In this document: in pieces, positions 1 to 10,460 of the stretch
How positions within the stretch are numbered: position 1 is the first letter of the stretch
How the letters are laid out: the number at the start of each line of letters is the position of its first letter
Assembly: GCF_035582795.1 (NCBI RefSeq)
Contig: NC_134367.1
Coordinates: forward strand, 4,156,501-4,220,500
Direction: 5' to 3'
Length of the DNA: 64,000 nucleotides
Source of the DNA: Mycteria americana
Lineage: Eukaryota; Chordata; Aves; Ciconiiformes; Ciconiidae
The notes under the pieces: model-generated
What the model was told of the DNA's origin: nothing
Databases searched by the model: none
Seen by the model: the letters and a program-made list of their open reading frames with translations, nothing else
Position numbers and translations under genes: made by a program

Positions 1-32
1 GGGTGCCGGGGTCCGTCCCAGCGTGGCCGCTG

Positions 33-1399
33 TCATCGGCAGCAGCGCAGGTGGCCGTTGCCGCAGCTCCCTTCCCAGCGCTCCATGTGGAAGCAAAGCC
101 TCCGGCAGTGGCCGTGGTTGCTTCTGCACTGCCGGCTGTCCGAAAGGCCTCTTGCTGCAGGGGAAAAAGAGACGGGAGACCTTCTTAGGGGACTTGGGAA
201 CCCACCCGGAGCCCGGCTGGTGTCACTGGCTGAGCAATGAAATGGTTGCAGTTGGCAACAGGGAAATTCAGCTGGCTTCGTGGTGAAGGTCAGATGTGCT
301 TGGAAGGAGCACCTCCCTCCAGCAAGCACTGGGAGTCTCTCAACAAGTATCCTAGGCAAGACAGCCAGCTTTGGTTGAGTTAGGTTAGCTGAGTTGGGTT
401 AGGTGAGTTAGGTGAGGTGGATCCCTCGGGCAACATCAAAAGTCAGAAAGTGTCTTTTTGGAACAGGTGTTTTATCTATTGGTTTGTTTTATCTATTGGG
501 GTTTTTTATGATTGTTGGTTTCTTGGTGTTTCGGGGTTTTTTGTTCGTTTGTTTGTTTTAAATCTTCCTGGTTTGATAAAAAGGGTATGTTCTGCTTCTC
601 TGTACACACAGCAGGAACACCAAGTTTGGGGTTTCTGGGGGAATACACCAGTTGGTATCCACCATCAGGGGAGTGGGCAAAACCTCTCTCCTCCCTTCAT
701 CCTTAGGACTTAAGTTAACTAAATGAGAGCATGAACAGGCTAAGCAAGTAAATCTCCTCTTCTTGGTTATCAGATTTGTTTTCTGTGAAAGTTATACCAC
801 CATAGTCCTAGTAACACCATAGTGACCTTACAGCTGAATGAAACCTGAATTCCTAACACATATATGCAAGCAACCAGTGAAAAAGCCCAGCCAGGGAAGA
901 CTTTTCTATGAAGACAGAATCCCAGATGAAAACAGACAGACAAAAAAAATAAACTAGCAGTCTTTCCCCCCACTTTTTTCCCCTGAAAGATGCTTTTTGA
1001 TTTCCTGGGTTTTCTTCTTGTTTTGTGGAGGATGAGGCTTGTGTCCTGGTCAGGAGCAGAGCTCAGGCTCCTGGCTTAGGCTCAGCATTTCTGGGTGGGT
1101 TTTGAGGGAAGAGAGAGGAGAGGACATACAGTCTATGAACCTGGGACACCTGCATCCAGGAGCTTCATGGAGACCATTTCAGAAGAAATTTGTTCCTTGG
1201 AAGCAAGAGTCAGGTCAGCCTCAACTTGACTTGGTTTGACTTGAGGGCCCTGTCTTGTCCTTTTCTACCTCAAGGTAAGAACCCGACTTTTCTCTCTCCA
1301 CAGTCCTGCAGAAACCCCTGGGAGTATTTTGTCCTTACCGGGAATGTCCTGGAGGAGGAGAATGACAATGACTGCAAAGAGCAGCTGGAGGATCCGCAT
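33..1399 (-). CDS. AvBD13: Avian beta-defensin 13 (two coding exons)
   Basis: Secreted cationic antimicrobial peptide precursor of 60 residues. The signal exon is 1399-1339: it begins MRILQLLFAVIVILLL and ends CCCG|GTAAGG after one base of a codon. The second exon is 154-33, after a CCCCTGCAG acceptor, and restores frame as Ala. Cysteines fall at residues 30, 37, 41, 51, 58 and 59 (C-x6-C-x3-C-x9-C-x6-CC), the beta-defensin pattern. The core NHGHCRRLCFHME matches chicken AvBD13 as I recall it. The TGA stop comes directly after CCR, whereas the chicken protein continues about 27-30 residues past this point, so this copy has the compact form. A TATAAA lies 77 bp before the ATG, which supports this start. 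The intron is about 1.2 kb and carries a degenerate TTAGG-rich stretch near 364-420. The poly(A) signal would lie before base 1. Orthology is very likely; the short tail is directly visible. Confidence 0.93.
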
Positions 1400-1475
1400 A
1401 GCTGAATGTGGGTGGGGGTTCCACCACGAGGAGGAGTGAAGGGCTGTGAAGAGATGGAGAAGAGGGAAACCTGGA

Positions 1476-1481
1476 TTTATA
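1476..1481 (-). promoter_or_regulatory. TATA box of AvBD13
   Basis: TATAAA on the minus strand, 77 bp upstream of the AvBD13 ATG at 1399. Transcription would start near 1450, leaving a 5' leader of about 50 bases in the same exon as the signal peptide. The spacing matches that of AvBD11 and the 23.5 kb defensin. Confidence 0.55.
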
Positions 1482-1603
1482 GTGCCGGGGGGTTGTGTAA
1501 CGTTCCTGGAGTGGAGGGAACTTTGTCAATCTCAGATGCATTTCAACATGACAGCAAACAGTTGCACTGGGATGTGCCCACTCTTGGACACACCATGTTA
1601 CAG

Positions 1604-1729
1604 AAGAAAAAAAAAAAAAAAAAAGGGAAAAAACAAAAAGAAAAAAGAAAGAAAAAAAAAGATAAAAAAGAAAAAAAAAAGAAAAAAGAAAGAAAAAAAA
1701 GATAAAAAAGAAAAAAAAGGAAAAAAACA
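1604..1729. repeat. Purine-rich A/G simple repeat
   Basis: About 125 bp of almost pure A and G on the plus strand, built from A-runs and AAAAG/GAAAAAAG units with an imperfect internal repeat (the stretch near 1640-1680 recurs near 1685-1720). It lies about 125 bp upstream of the AvBD13 TATA box. The long lysine-rich or phenylalanine-rich open frames across it arise from the repeat and are not genes. Confidence 0.85.
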
Positions 1730-4700
1730 GGCACGGTTTTGTCAACAAATTGCACTGAGCACTGGGGAGTCTGCTACTGCTTGCTGCTGGAGACAGGACG
1801 TTGGGGCTGACCCAGTCTGGCTCTTCTTCTGTTTGTAGGCTTGAGCATGTGATGTTAAAATCCTGTCCAAGTGTTTGCAGTATCAAAGTTTGGGGTTTTT
1901 TTATTTCCAGCTCCCAGCCTCTGTGTTTAGCACTGACACAGTCAAGCATGAAAAAATCCAGAGTCTCCTCCTCAGCACTCCCCAACACACAAAGCTGGCT
2001 TGAAAATCATGGGATCCTTAAAAATCAAAGGTCTGTTTGTATTTCCCAACTTCTAGGCTGCAAAGAGACTGTTTGCCAAGGTTTTGTTTACAACTGTCAA
2101 GAAAAAATGTCAGTTTAGCATCTTATTCATTTACGTGTTTATTAAATGGGAAAGCTGGGATACCTCCCCGTAATTATCAGGAGCAGGAGCATTAGGAAAG
2201 CTTGTGTATTGCACCTCTCCCGAGAAAGCTGGCAGGATTTCTGGTTTGTACTAGTTCTCCAGGTCAGTTCCAGGAAATCAGTAGAGGTGGGCCCTGAGTT
2301 TCAACTTTGGAAAACAACACAAAGCAAATAACACGCAGAACTCTCCCCCAGTCAACAACAAATAGAGGAAGAGGAAATAAAAAGGTTTATAAAGGTTTCT
2401 TTTTACAGCAACAACGCGGTGGTGGGCATCACCGAGTCTTCAATTTTCCCTTAATAAGTCACCTTGATGGGTTTTTATTTGCAGGCTGGATGCCAGGTAG
2501 TGCTGGAAAATGTCAAACCGATGGCCTTCAGGCTGCTTGAACAGAACAAGGATCACCTTCATCAAACAGTGCAGGTAAGGGGCCCTTCACCAGCTGGACT
2601 TTGGGTCAGGGGACACCGAGCATTTAAACAGGGTGTCGTGCAAACTGGCCACACACAACCTGGGGAAAGAAAAATGGGTCTGTAACCCTATCTGTGGGAG
2701 GGATGGTGGCAAGGATGTGTGTAGAGCCTCTCTAGAAGTGTTGGTGCTTTGCATATCTGGTGGTGCTGCTTGGTGCAGTGGGTGGAAGACCATAACCCAC
2801 CGTGTGCCTCTGAGGATTGGCATCTCCAACGTGAGAGATGGTGCAATGGGGCTGGGGCAGGGTTTACGTAGCAGAAATGAGATTGCAGCTCTTGAGTACA
2901 ATCTGAGAAGGGAGGAGCATCTGGATGCTCATACGAGTGTCTGCTCTGAGTATGACCTGACGTGTCTGAACACGTGTGTGCAGGCGGCTTAATGCACCCT
3001 AGAGAGGAGGTTTAGCGCAGAGCCGGAGTACCATGTGGCCATGGCGTTCCCAATGATGGATGGCGAAACGCCATCCTTTAGCTCAGCTGCTCTCCCTTGG
3101 TGGGAGCAGCACCATCTCAGCGGATGAGCTGTGTCTGGAGCTGTTTGAATGCTGCAGGCTCCCCAGGGGCAGGCACAAAGGTGGCCAGGATGCATCCTCC
3201 ACACCACCACAAATCCCTGCTCTGCAGCTGCAGTGCATGGGTCGAGTTGCAGAACATGCCTTGGGAAAGAGAGCCAAAAACTGATAATACCAATATAAAC
3301 CAGATTTCCCCAAGAAATCAGGGGCAGGACGTCTCTGTCCCCAGGGCGATTGCTCGGACAGCAGCTGGGCTTGCTCCCTCTGGCATGGTCCCTGCGCCAC
3401 GTTGGCCTCAGCCTCTGGTGAGCCTACTGGGGCTGGTCCGTCAGCCTCCCATCCTTTCCCGCTCGCCAACCTGCCGCCAGATGTTTTTTTTCAGAGCCCA
3501 CCATGCACAAAGGCTGATCTGTGCTCAGCAACATGCTGCACAGAAATTAGCTCCGGGATGCCTCAGAGGTTTTGAGGCTGGGGAGGAGTCAAGTCAATCC
3601 ACATCTGCCCCATGGCCCCAGACAGGAGGGATGTCTCCACTGACTTCATCTGCCTTCGGTCCAGGACCTAAGCAGCCCGATTTTTAAAATGCAGCCTGGG
3701 ATAAATTTATGCCAGCAGGAGCAAATCCTTTGGTGACTGAACCCTTGCCAGCTTGTGATGCCACTTCAGCTTCCCCATCCCACTGGCGACGTTTTACCAA
3801 AACCCAAGCCAAGCAAGTGCAGATACAGCCCTGCAGTTCAGCCTGGGAAGAAATGACCACAGGCTCAGCTCTGGGCTCAGCTCTGGCCCAGAAATCCCCT
3901 GTGGCCGTGGGCAGGCTTTCATTACAGGCGGCAATACAACCATCCTCACCTAGCCCGTGGGACCATCCCCCTCCTGCCTATAACAGCGGCCATATGGGGA
4001 GGTCTGAATTAAAGTAAGCACAGCAGGTCTGTGGTATTCATCTCAACTTTTCTCCTGCTCTCAGGCTATTTTCTAGTCTGGGGACAGAAGTTTTACATGG
4101 CAATATCCTTCAACAAGGAGTTTCATAGGTCTGCAACTGGTTACATAAGGGAACATTTTTGTTTGCTTGTTTGAAATGTGGCTCCCACACACGACGTGTA
4201 CGGTCAGTCCCCATTTACCCTCAGCATGTTTCAGCAGACTTTCCTGATCTTCTAGACTTCTGCCATATCCCCCCTAAACCACTCAATGCCAGTCCTGCTT
4301 TGCAAGAGATGCTTCTGGACCCAACCTCTGCCCAGCAGGCTCTGTCGTGCCTCCTGCCCGCTCCCCAGGTCCCCCATGAGCCCAGGGGAGATGTTTGTGG
4401 ATAATCCCCAAACCCTATGTGCGCTCAGGCCTACAGGCATCTGGTGGGTCAGACCTTAAAACATGTAGGTCTTCAGGCTCATGAGATGTCTAAGTGCTCA
4501 CTGACGTTTGTGGAGATCTAGCACTCATGTCAGTCACCTAAACAGGCATCTGTTAGCATTTGGGATGCTCTGGGGTACCTGAGACACCCATGCTGGGCTG
4601 GTAGATGTGACACCAGACCCATGTGCCCTTCCGCTGTGGCAGCTGGATGTCAGGGCCAATAGCCTGGACATCTCAAATGCATCTAGGTACCTGGTGTGTG

Positions 4701-5670
4701 AACCACATCGCATTACATTGGCAGCTAGACTTCATGCTGGTCTTGTCCTGCACCATGCTCCACTCCACCTGTGAAACCCACTATGCTCATGGTCTCACAG
4801 CCTGCTGCAGCTTACTTGCTGTCTGAGTAGAAAAAGATTTCATTTTATACGGTCTGAATCTGAAAATTCCTCACTTCTCCCCATTTTTTTGCAAAATGCT
4901 GTTCTTTGCCCCATGGCAACGGGACACAGCACACCTCGTGTCTGCACATCTAAGCTCTCGCCGCCAGCTGCATGGCCACATCCAGATGTCTGCTACGAAT
5001 GGTCCCTGGTATGTGCCCACCTCCAAACTGTGCCGAGGAATAGTTTGAGAAAGTGTTAGTTTGCTGATAGCATGGGTGGGTATCTGCTAACGGCTGAGCC
5101 TGAGCCTCACGCGATTTGATTTACTCATATAGGTACAGTCTCTGAATCCAGATCCACTTTAGCTTCCTAGCATGCCCCTAGAGCTGGGCTGTGGCAGGGT
5201 GATGATCTCTTTCACTCCACAGGAGGTGGAGGAGCAGCCATGTGAGCAGGCTGAATACGACCTCATTTCTCCTGCATGGGGGTGAAGGGAGAGCCCGGCA
5301 CGCAGGTGGTTGCATCGGTTGGCATGGGATTGCTGGGGAGGTAAGGCACAACCTGGATCTAAGGGGCTTGCCCAAGGCTATGAGATCTCAGCTTCCCCAA
5401 GCAGGAGCCCATCTGATCACCGTTCTGCTCCTGATTACGCAGCTCCATTTACAATGGCATTTTTAGGGCAGAAGCAGAGGATTTCGTCTCTGTCTGGCTC
5501 TCTGCGAAACAAACACTGGCCTGTTGCTTGGGAACAGCAAACAAACTCCAGCGAGGGGGACGTTCATGTCGTGCTTTGATGAACTAACCTCTCCAGATAT
5601 TAATGAGGCTTGTGCTCCTTGACAGACCAGGCATGAGGGTAGGGCTCTACCCTGGCTGTCCGTACAGCTG

Positions 5671-5733
5671 CAAAGACCCAAAATATACCTCCAACGACCC
5701 AAAATATACCTCCAAAGAACCAAAATAGACCTC
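5671..5733. repeat. Minisatellite, 21 bp x 3
   Basis: Three tandem copies of a 21-bp unit (CAAAGACCCAAAATATACCTC and close variants) at 5671-5691, 5692-5712 and 5713-5733. Copy 1 differs from copy 2 by one base and copy 3 differs by a few. Confidence 0.85.
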
Positions 5734-6462
5734 CCAAGATGTCTGGATGGTTTCTGTGTCTCCCTTAGGAGCTGTTATAGGTCTGCTGGGGTAGTCCCGA
5801 GGAACCCATATTTTTATAGCCATCTAAGCTCTGTCTGGTACAGGTAGCTAGAGTTAAAGGCTCAACCAAGCCTTTCCCATAAAAATTCTCCCCCTCATTT
5901 GTCTTTTTCCCATGCAGGCAAACACTTAATGTCTTTTCAGAGTGGACAACTAATCTGATTTAAATTCTCACCAATCTGCATCTCTTAAGAGATGGTAGAT
6001 TTCACCTTCTCATTTCTCCTGCTATTCTGGCTTCCCCCTTAGCTTGCCTGACTGTCCTCTCTACTCCTGCATGCAGTCCTGCAGGTAACAGGTTGGATTC
6101 AGATGAACTCCACTGACCACATGTCAGTCTACACTTTGGGAAACGGTTCCAGTTGGGCAGGACCGCTGGTCACTGGTGGAGGTCCTCTGGCTGTAGCAAA
6201 GGGTCACACTGGGGATGACTTTTACGGAGTACCTCAAACAAGGAATATTTTTTGGCTTTTGGATATATAAAGGGTTGGAAAATGGTGTTTGAGGGCCTGT
6301 AGGAGTGAGGTCTCACGGTGAATGAAAACATTCAGGTGAACAGCTCTGTGCGGAGCGGATGAACATGGTCACGCAGCCAGAGGAGTTTAGTGCTTCCTCC
6401 TCCCTGGGGTTACAGGGTGCAACAAGGTGGGGGTAATTAATCTGAGCAGCATTCCCTATCAT

Positions 6463-7231
6463 ACAGAATCACAGAATCTTATAGGTTGGAAAAGACCTTT
6501 AAGATCATCGAGTCCAACCATAAACCTAACACTGCCAAGACCACCACTACACCATGTCCCTAAGCACCTCATCCAAACTTCCAGGGATGGCGACTCAACC
6601 CCTTCCCTGGGCAGCCTGTTCCAATGCTTGATAACCCTTTCAGTGAGGAAAAATTTCCTAATATCCAGTCTAAACCTCCCCTGGCACAACTTGAGGCCAT
6701 TTCCTCTTGTCCTATCACTTGTTACCTGGGAGAAGAGACCGACCCCCACCTCTCTACAGCCTCCTTTCAGGTAGTTGTAGAGAGCGATGAGGTCTCCCCT
6801 CAGCCTCCTTTTCCCCAGGCTAAACAGTCCCAGATCCCTCAGCCGCTCCTCAGAAGACTTGTGCTCCAGACCCTTCCCCAGCTCCGTTGCCCTTCTCTGC
6901 ACACGCTCCAGCCCCTCAATGTCTCTCTTGTAGTGGGGGGCCCAAAACTGAACACAGGATTCGAGGTGCGGCCTCACCAGTGCTGACTACAGAGGGACGA
7001 TCACTGCCCCAGTCCTGCTGGCCACGCTATTTTTGATACAAGCCAGGATGCCATTGGCTTTCTTGGCCACCTGGGCACACTGCTGGTTCATATTCAGGCG
7101 GCTGTCGACCAACACGCCCAGGTCCTTTTCCACCAGGCAGCTTTCCAGCCACTCTTCCCCAAGCCTGTAGCCTTGCATGGGGTTGTTGTGACCCAAGTGC
7201 AGGACCTGGCACTTGGCCTTGTTAAACCTCA
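6463..7231 (-). mobile_element. CR1 LINE, 5'-truncated 3' end
   Basis: Minus-strand CR1 non-LTR retrotransposon fragment of about 0.77 kb. Its 3' terminus is at the low coordinate, where the plus strand reads ACAGAATCACAGAATC, the complement of the ATTCTGTG-type CR1 tail. The translation carries the C-terminal part of ORF2 after the reverse transcriptase: [13 protein letters not shown], then [18 protein letters not shown] and [17 protein letters not shown]. One in-frame stop near 6980 (TAG where the 32.6 kb copy has TAC, Tyr) separates the two open pieces, so it is dead. Homology to the 32.6 kb copy ends abruptly near 7231, marking the 5' truncation usual for LINEs. Confidence 0.9.
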
Positions 7232-9224
7232 TACACTTATACCAAAGCATCTTATACTGCTGTTTAAACAGCTCCTCTTGAGCTGTGCTGGTGGCTGGGT
7301 GCTGTGCCCCAGGTGAGTTAATAGGTCAAGAAACCGTAGGGGACAGTTGTGTAGGGTTGATGGACTGGAGGGTGCCATTCTCCACCCTCCATCATATCCT
7401 CGGTGTTTTCTCTCTCCTCCCTCTGTGTCAGACCAGGTAGCTGGAAGAAAAGTCAGTTCATCTTATTCATCAGGCAGAAATGATGATGTATTTTTGTTGC
7501 TTTTTTTTTGTTGGGTTGTGTTTTGGGCTTTTTTTTAGGGTTATTTCCGACCAGATCAGCAAGCAAGGGAACACACAGCCAGGGGAGAGTGGGACCGTGC
7601 CTTTTAGCAGCAACTTGCATTTACATTACTGCCAGAGGGACAATGTTGCCTATAAACTGTCTGAGCAATTCCACCTTCCCTGATTGAAATTTGGCTGGCC
7701 AACAGGTCCAAAATGTATAGGGGGCAGAAGGCCCAGCAAGTGGCAGGGAGATTTACAAGGTGAGCCACATGAGCCTGTATGTTTCACTTTCTTAGGAAAC
7801 CAGGCTATAAATGTGGTGGCTAAGCGTCCCCCAGATAAGAGGCGTGAATCACAAACTTTGTGGACGGATGTGAGAAATAAACTGCTTGATTTGGAAAGGC
7901 GCCTTGATTTAAAAGCCTGCCTGTGCTATACGCGTACATCAGCGTGCGTCGGAGAGCCGGGCTGGATCTGGGGAGGAATTTGGCTCTGGGTTCAGCCCCG
8001 TCTCTGTTTTCAGCGGCGGTTCCCAAGCCAACAGCTGGCTCTGGGTAATCTGGCTCTCCTGATGGTTCATCCAACTGCAGGGGATCTCCAGGGGAGTGCT
8101 GGCGTCTCCCTGCATGCGTTGGTGTCCCGGACCGTGTTGTGATAACCCAAGGAGAATAGCTGGGCTGCTCACGGGAGAACGGAGCCACTCAGATGAATTA
8201 ATTGTTGGACCTCTGGCAACGGGTCCTGACCCTGGTGAGGTCAATGGGAATTTTCCTGTTTGATTCATCACAGCAAGAATTTCATCTCCCAGGGAGGACT
8301 TTTCCCTGGCTCTGACCAACACCTCGGCTAATTGGCATAGCTCTCTCATTACATCATTGTTTTCTTGCTTTCACAGAAACGATTGGCCCAGAGAGAAATA
8401 TTTTACCTGGAAAGGGAGACCAAGAGCAAACTGGCAAAGGCAGGGGGGTGTCAACATTTCATGCTGAAAAAACACAGAAGGGCTAAGAGTGGATCTGGAC
8501 AGCTAGTGGATGTAGGCTGATGCAGCTCATAGGCAGAAAGCTGTTAGGTGCAAACAGGCTAATTGCTTTGGGATTATTGCTGGGCGGTTACAGAGGAAAG
8601 GAGGAGCACCAGAAATGCATTCCATGGATGAGGAGAGCAGCCTATCAAGGGCATCGGTACACAACTTTCAGATCCCTTCCCCACCACGTTTAAAACAAGC
8701 AAGCCTGGGCTCTTCCTTGGTCTTGCTGCATTGTGGAAGAGGGACGAACCTGGGACAGCCCTGCTGGGCTTTGCATTTTCTGGTCTAGGTGGTGGCTGAT
8801 GGACAGCACATTCCTGCTATGAACCTCATGGGCAAAGGGGTCTGTATGCATGTGGGGAATCCCTGCTCCTTTTCTGTGCCTTATTTCTCTGGCCAGCCCT
8901 TCCCGGTGCCTGTAAGAACCTGGCACAGCCTGGAAAGGAAGGGTAGGTATGGAGGGGCTTGCCTGAGAAACACAGACCACACTTGCCTTTATGTCAAACC
9001 GGGTAGCTTTTGCACCAAAAGTGATGGAAAAAAGGCTTCCCCCATTGCAATTGTTTTCTCTGGGAAGGGAAATAAAGGGACAGAGCCACCCTGCTCTGCT
9101 GGGATGGTGTGGGCTGCTGCGTTCACTCCTGGTCAGTGGGAGAGTGTGCATCCCACCACCGGCAGCTTTGCTGAGAATCAGCAGGAGTCACAGGCAGGCA
9201 CTTGCTGTTCTGTTAAACGTCAGG
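7232..9224. other. Intergenic DNA before AvBD12
   Basis: No gene, RNA or clear repeat is supported between the CR1 and the AvBD12 polyadenylation signal. T-rich runs lie near 7500-7540. The longest open frames (about 120-160 codons on both strands) overlap one another and have no domain signature. Confidence 0.5.
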
Positions 9225-9230
9225 TTTATT
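9225..9230 (-). promoter_or_regulatory. Poly(A) signal of AvBD12
   Basis: AATAAA on the minus strand, 300 bp beyond the AvBD12 stop at 9530-9532. It is the first canonical signal I see downstream and implies a 3' UTR of about 320 bases. Confidence 0.5.
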
Positions 9231-9529
9231 GCTTTCAGGTAAGGGGAAAGGCAATTTCTCACGTGTGTGACAGGTAACAACCAGATGCCAAAAGGGGCAA
9301 TACATAGTCTGGGTGGCCCCAATTCCTTCTTGTCACGGTGTTTCCTAGAAAGTCACAGCAAAAGCAAAAAGCAACAGGTTCAGAAGTCCACGAGTGAATC
9401 CACAGCCATGTTCTCCCAGGGGAGCAGCAGTCACAGAAAGGCACAACATTTCCTTCCCAACCGCAGCCTGTTCTTTGTTAGTGGATCCTGCAGCTCTCCA
9501 TGTGCTGCAGTTTGGTCCTTTGGAAAACT

Positions 9530-10339
9530 TCAGCTCTTTGCAGTAGTGGGGGATAAACTTTTGCAACAGAGAATGATGGGTTCAAAGCAGTACCGAGCCA
9601 GATATTCACCAGGAATGCAGTTTCCGACTCGGCACAAGCCCCCTTCATGGTTACAGCTGTCTGGTCCATGAGCATCTCCTGTACAAAGAAGCAGCAAGTT
9701 GGTGGGTAAAACGTGTGGGGCTTCCTCTGGCACCATGTGCATGGCCAGCCAAGCCAGGACTGCGAGTGTGCATGGAGCCTGGGCATGCACGGCTGCAAGG
9801 AGCACACCGGGGATCCTGTCCCAAAGGACAGCTTCAGACATCTGTTAAAAAACCCAACTTGCAGAGCCAGCCTCACTCAAGGAACATTTTATCATGCGGG
9901 TTTTTTTTTCAGGACGTTGGCAAAGACCGTGCACGGGAGGTCGGAGCGGTTGTTCTCGCCCTACCGAGGAGGCAACTGCAGCCTGAGAAAAGGCAGAAAC
10001 ATTTTCCCAGAGCACAGGACATCTCCTCTGGGGCTTCTCCAACCAGTCTGCTCCTAGAAAGCCAGGGAGGTGCCCCATTTTCACAGCTTCTTCCCTGCTC
10101 ATTTTTGCATTACCCCAAGGGTAAATCATGCATTTTGCCAGTGTCCCACTGACCCGCTATCTCATCCAGAAACCTGAGGCCACCTTTGCCCCTCGGTACC
10201 TATAATATTTTTATTTGATTATACAACAAGGAAAGATTATTCCTGTTCCCAGATACCTCTGTTTACCACCCTCGGCCTTCCTGGTCTTACCGTGACTGGT
10301 CAGGGAGACGAAGATTAAAATGAACCAAAGGATCCCCAT
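9530..10339 (-). CDS. AvBD12: Avian beta-defensin 12 (two coding exons)
   Basis: Secreted beta-defensin precursor of 65 residues, the same length as chicken AvBD12 as I recall it. The signal exon is 10339-10291 (MGILWFILIFVSLTSH, then G|GTAAGACC, phase 1). The second exon is 9678-9530 after a TTTGTACAG acceptor and begins by completing a glycine codon. The mature part starts DAHGPDSCNHEGG, and RVGNCIPGEYLARYC and FEPIILCC follow closely the chicken HGPDSCNH...CRVGNCNPGEYLAKYCFEPVILCC. Cysteines are at 25, 32, 37, 47, 54 and 55 (C-x6-C-x4-C-x9-C-x6-CC). The tail KSLSPTTAKS ends in TGA. Upstream open sequence in the long minus-strand frame (to 9841) is intronic read-through. Frame, splice sites and Cys pattern are intact, so it is predicted functional. 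This family member is mildly acidic to neutral and has been linked to chemoattraction in chicken. Confidence 0.95.
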
Positions 10340-10452
10340 TGCTTTGGTCCTGCTGGAAAGTCACAGGGCTCAGCGTGAGATTTTGCAGAAGCCTCTGCGT
10401 GCTGCTGGCATGCTGGATGGCATCCGGGAAGAGGAAGGGAGTAGGCAGGAGT

Positions 10453-10460
10453 TAATTATA
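10453..10460 (-). promoter_or_regulatory. TATA-like box of AvBD12
   Basis: TATAATTA on the minus strand, 114 bp before the AvBD12 ATG. It is weaker and more distant than in the neighbouring defensins, so it is only a candidate. Confidence 0.3.

Larger units (their letters stand above)
1482..6462. other. AvBD13-AvBD12 intergenic, distal part
   Basis: No gene is supported here. It holds the purine tract at 1604-1729, a perfect 19-bp hairpin at 3058-3076 and a three-copy 21-bp tandem repeat at 5671-5733. A 30-codon segment at 2485-2574 is flanked by AG and GTAAGG and could be an exon of an unrecognised transcript. Open frames of 60-200 codons overlap on both strands and show no recognisable domain. 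Confidence 0.6.

Noticed and set aside
364-420. Interstitial telomere-like sequence (TTAGG-rich)
   Set aside because: Units are irregular and not TTAGGG. It is better seen as a short degenerate simple repeat in the AvBD13 intron.
1335-1988. 217-codon minus-strand open frame
   Set aside because: Most of it is Phe/Leu-rich translation of the purine tract, and it overlaps the AvBD13 signal exon in another frame.
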